Source of the DNA: a virus
IMG/VR virus record: IMGVR_UViG_3300043331_001044
Location: 1 to 38,785 of that record
Direction: 5' to 3' (one strand)
DNA length: 38,785 nt
Part shown: piece after piece, positions 38,533 to 38,785 of the stretch
Layout of the letters: the number at the start of each line of letters is the position of its first letter
How positions within the stretch are numbered: position 1 is the first letter of the stretch
The notes under the pieces: generated by a model
The model's database searches: none
The model's input: only the letters and a program-made list of their open reading frames with translations
Told to the model about the DNA's origin: nothing
Position numbers and translations under genes: made by a program

Positions 38533-38785
38533 GTGGTGGACGTGACCGAGCACGTGGACTGGGCCCGGCAGCTGGCCCGGCGGGAGACCCGCGGCTGGCC
38601 CCGCTTCCTGCGGGAGGACGCCGAGGGCGACGCGCTGGAGGCCCTGGTCTGGGCGGGTCGGGAGTACGACGCGGCGCACGAGGCGGGGGCGACGTTCAAG
38701 ACCTTTGCCCACTACCGGGTCAAAGGTGCCGTCGTGGACGGGCTCAGGGCGTGGACGAGGGGGAGGTACGAGCGCCAGCGGGTGG
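38533..38785 (+). CDS. Sigma-70-family factor, N-terminal part (cut by window edge)
   Basis: The frame is open to the end of the window. GTG 38533, 38536 or 38542 could start it; TAA at 38521 closes the frame upstream. About 84 residues are seen. VTEHVDWARQLARRETRGW, then LREDAEGDALEALVWAGREY, then ATFKTFAHYRVKGAVVDGLR fit sigma region 2: the 'eD..q.a..gL..A...yD....F.tyA..ri.gai.D.lR' core with polymerase- and -10-binding helices. The rest (regions 3-4) lies outside. A phage sigma could redirect host polymerase; which promoters it reads is unknown. Confidence 0.75.
   Translation, partial: MVDVTEHVDWARQLARRETRGWPRFLREDAEGDALEALVWAGREYDAAHEAGATFKTFAHYRVKGAVVDGLRAWTRGRYERQRV

Noticed and set aside
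38525-38545. Six-codon leader peptide from GTG 38525
   Set aside because: It has suitable distance from GGGAG, but such a short frame can be chance; no attenuator structure was seen behind it.
1-38785. tRNA genes, CRISPR arrays, insertion sequences, integrase or att sites
   Set aside because: I found no cloverleaf with a plausible anticodon arm, no regularly spaced repeat array, no transposase and no integrase; reading by eye cannot exclude a degenerate tRNA.

Overview
The window is about 38.8 kb of the genome of a tailed, siphovirus-like bacteriophage. It has high GC, almost every gene is on the + strand, and genes are tightly packed with many 1-8 nt stop/start overlaps. The host is probably an actinobacterium, judging from TAGGAT/TACAAT-type -10 boxes, several likely leaderless genes, frequent GTG/TTG starts, an M15 peptidase plus peptidoglycan-binding endolysin, a Gp37-like tail protein and a Thr-rich secreted CAP protein. 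The exact host cannot be read from the sequence. Both ends cut genes: the portal on the left and a sigma factor on the right. The terminase and the rest of the early region lie outside.

Layout. (1) 1-9233, head and head-tail joining: portal C-terminus, protease/scaffold, decoration protein, major capsid protein, connectors, a 925-aa MuF protein carrying an extra kinase-like domain, head closure, tail completion, tail terminator and tail tube. (2) 9233-16521, tail: G/GT chaperones with a canonical -1 slippery site and a remarkable hairpin, 1069-aa tape measure, distal tail protein, and a 900-aa tail protein with a nested sugar-binding-like domain. (3) 16536-20183, lysis: transglycosylase-like secreted protein, small membrane/coiled-coil proteins, anchored CAP-domain protein, M15 endolysin and a two-TM holin. 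(4) 20252-25395, nucleotide metabolism and replication: a P-loop dNMP kinase fused to a uracil-DNA-glycosylase-like domain, a thymidylate-synthase homologue with the Asn-to-Asp change that marks dCMP specificity, dCMP deaminase, family A DNA polymerase, a 41-aa basic protein, a RuvC-like resolvase and an HEXXH protein. (5) 25516-35861, replication, recombination and modification: SNF2 helicase, Cas4/RecB-like nuclease, Sak4-like ATPase, SSB-like protein, MazG/dimeric-dUTPase-like enzyme, cytosine-C5 methyltransferase and primase-helicase. (6) 35906-37482, small accessory genes. (7) 37554-38785, a different architecture: two small minus-strand genes, then a roughly 420-nt apparently non-coding, highly structured segment with its own minus-strand promoter, then a + strand sigma-70-like gene.

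Regulation. A repeated element close to GTRTGATACARTAGC (an extended -10 box) occurs at 7046, 25471, 35868, on the minus strand at about 37999 and 38462, and in weaker form at 28095. Both minus-strand copies also carry TTGCAC 17 nt upstream and belong to a 36-nt repeat that is 32/36 identical. Several genes start 6-9 nt after a -10 box, implying leaderless mRNAs.

Most interesting points: the structured RNA candidate at 38022-38444; the possible T4-like cytosine-substitution gene set (dNMP kinase-UDG fusion, TS homologue with Asp176, dCMP deaminase, MazG-like pyrophosphatase, possibly the C5-methyltransferase); and the MuF-kinase fusion in the capsid module. Functions were assigned by reading motifs by eye; no database search was possible.
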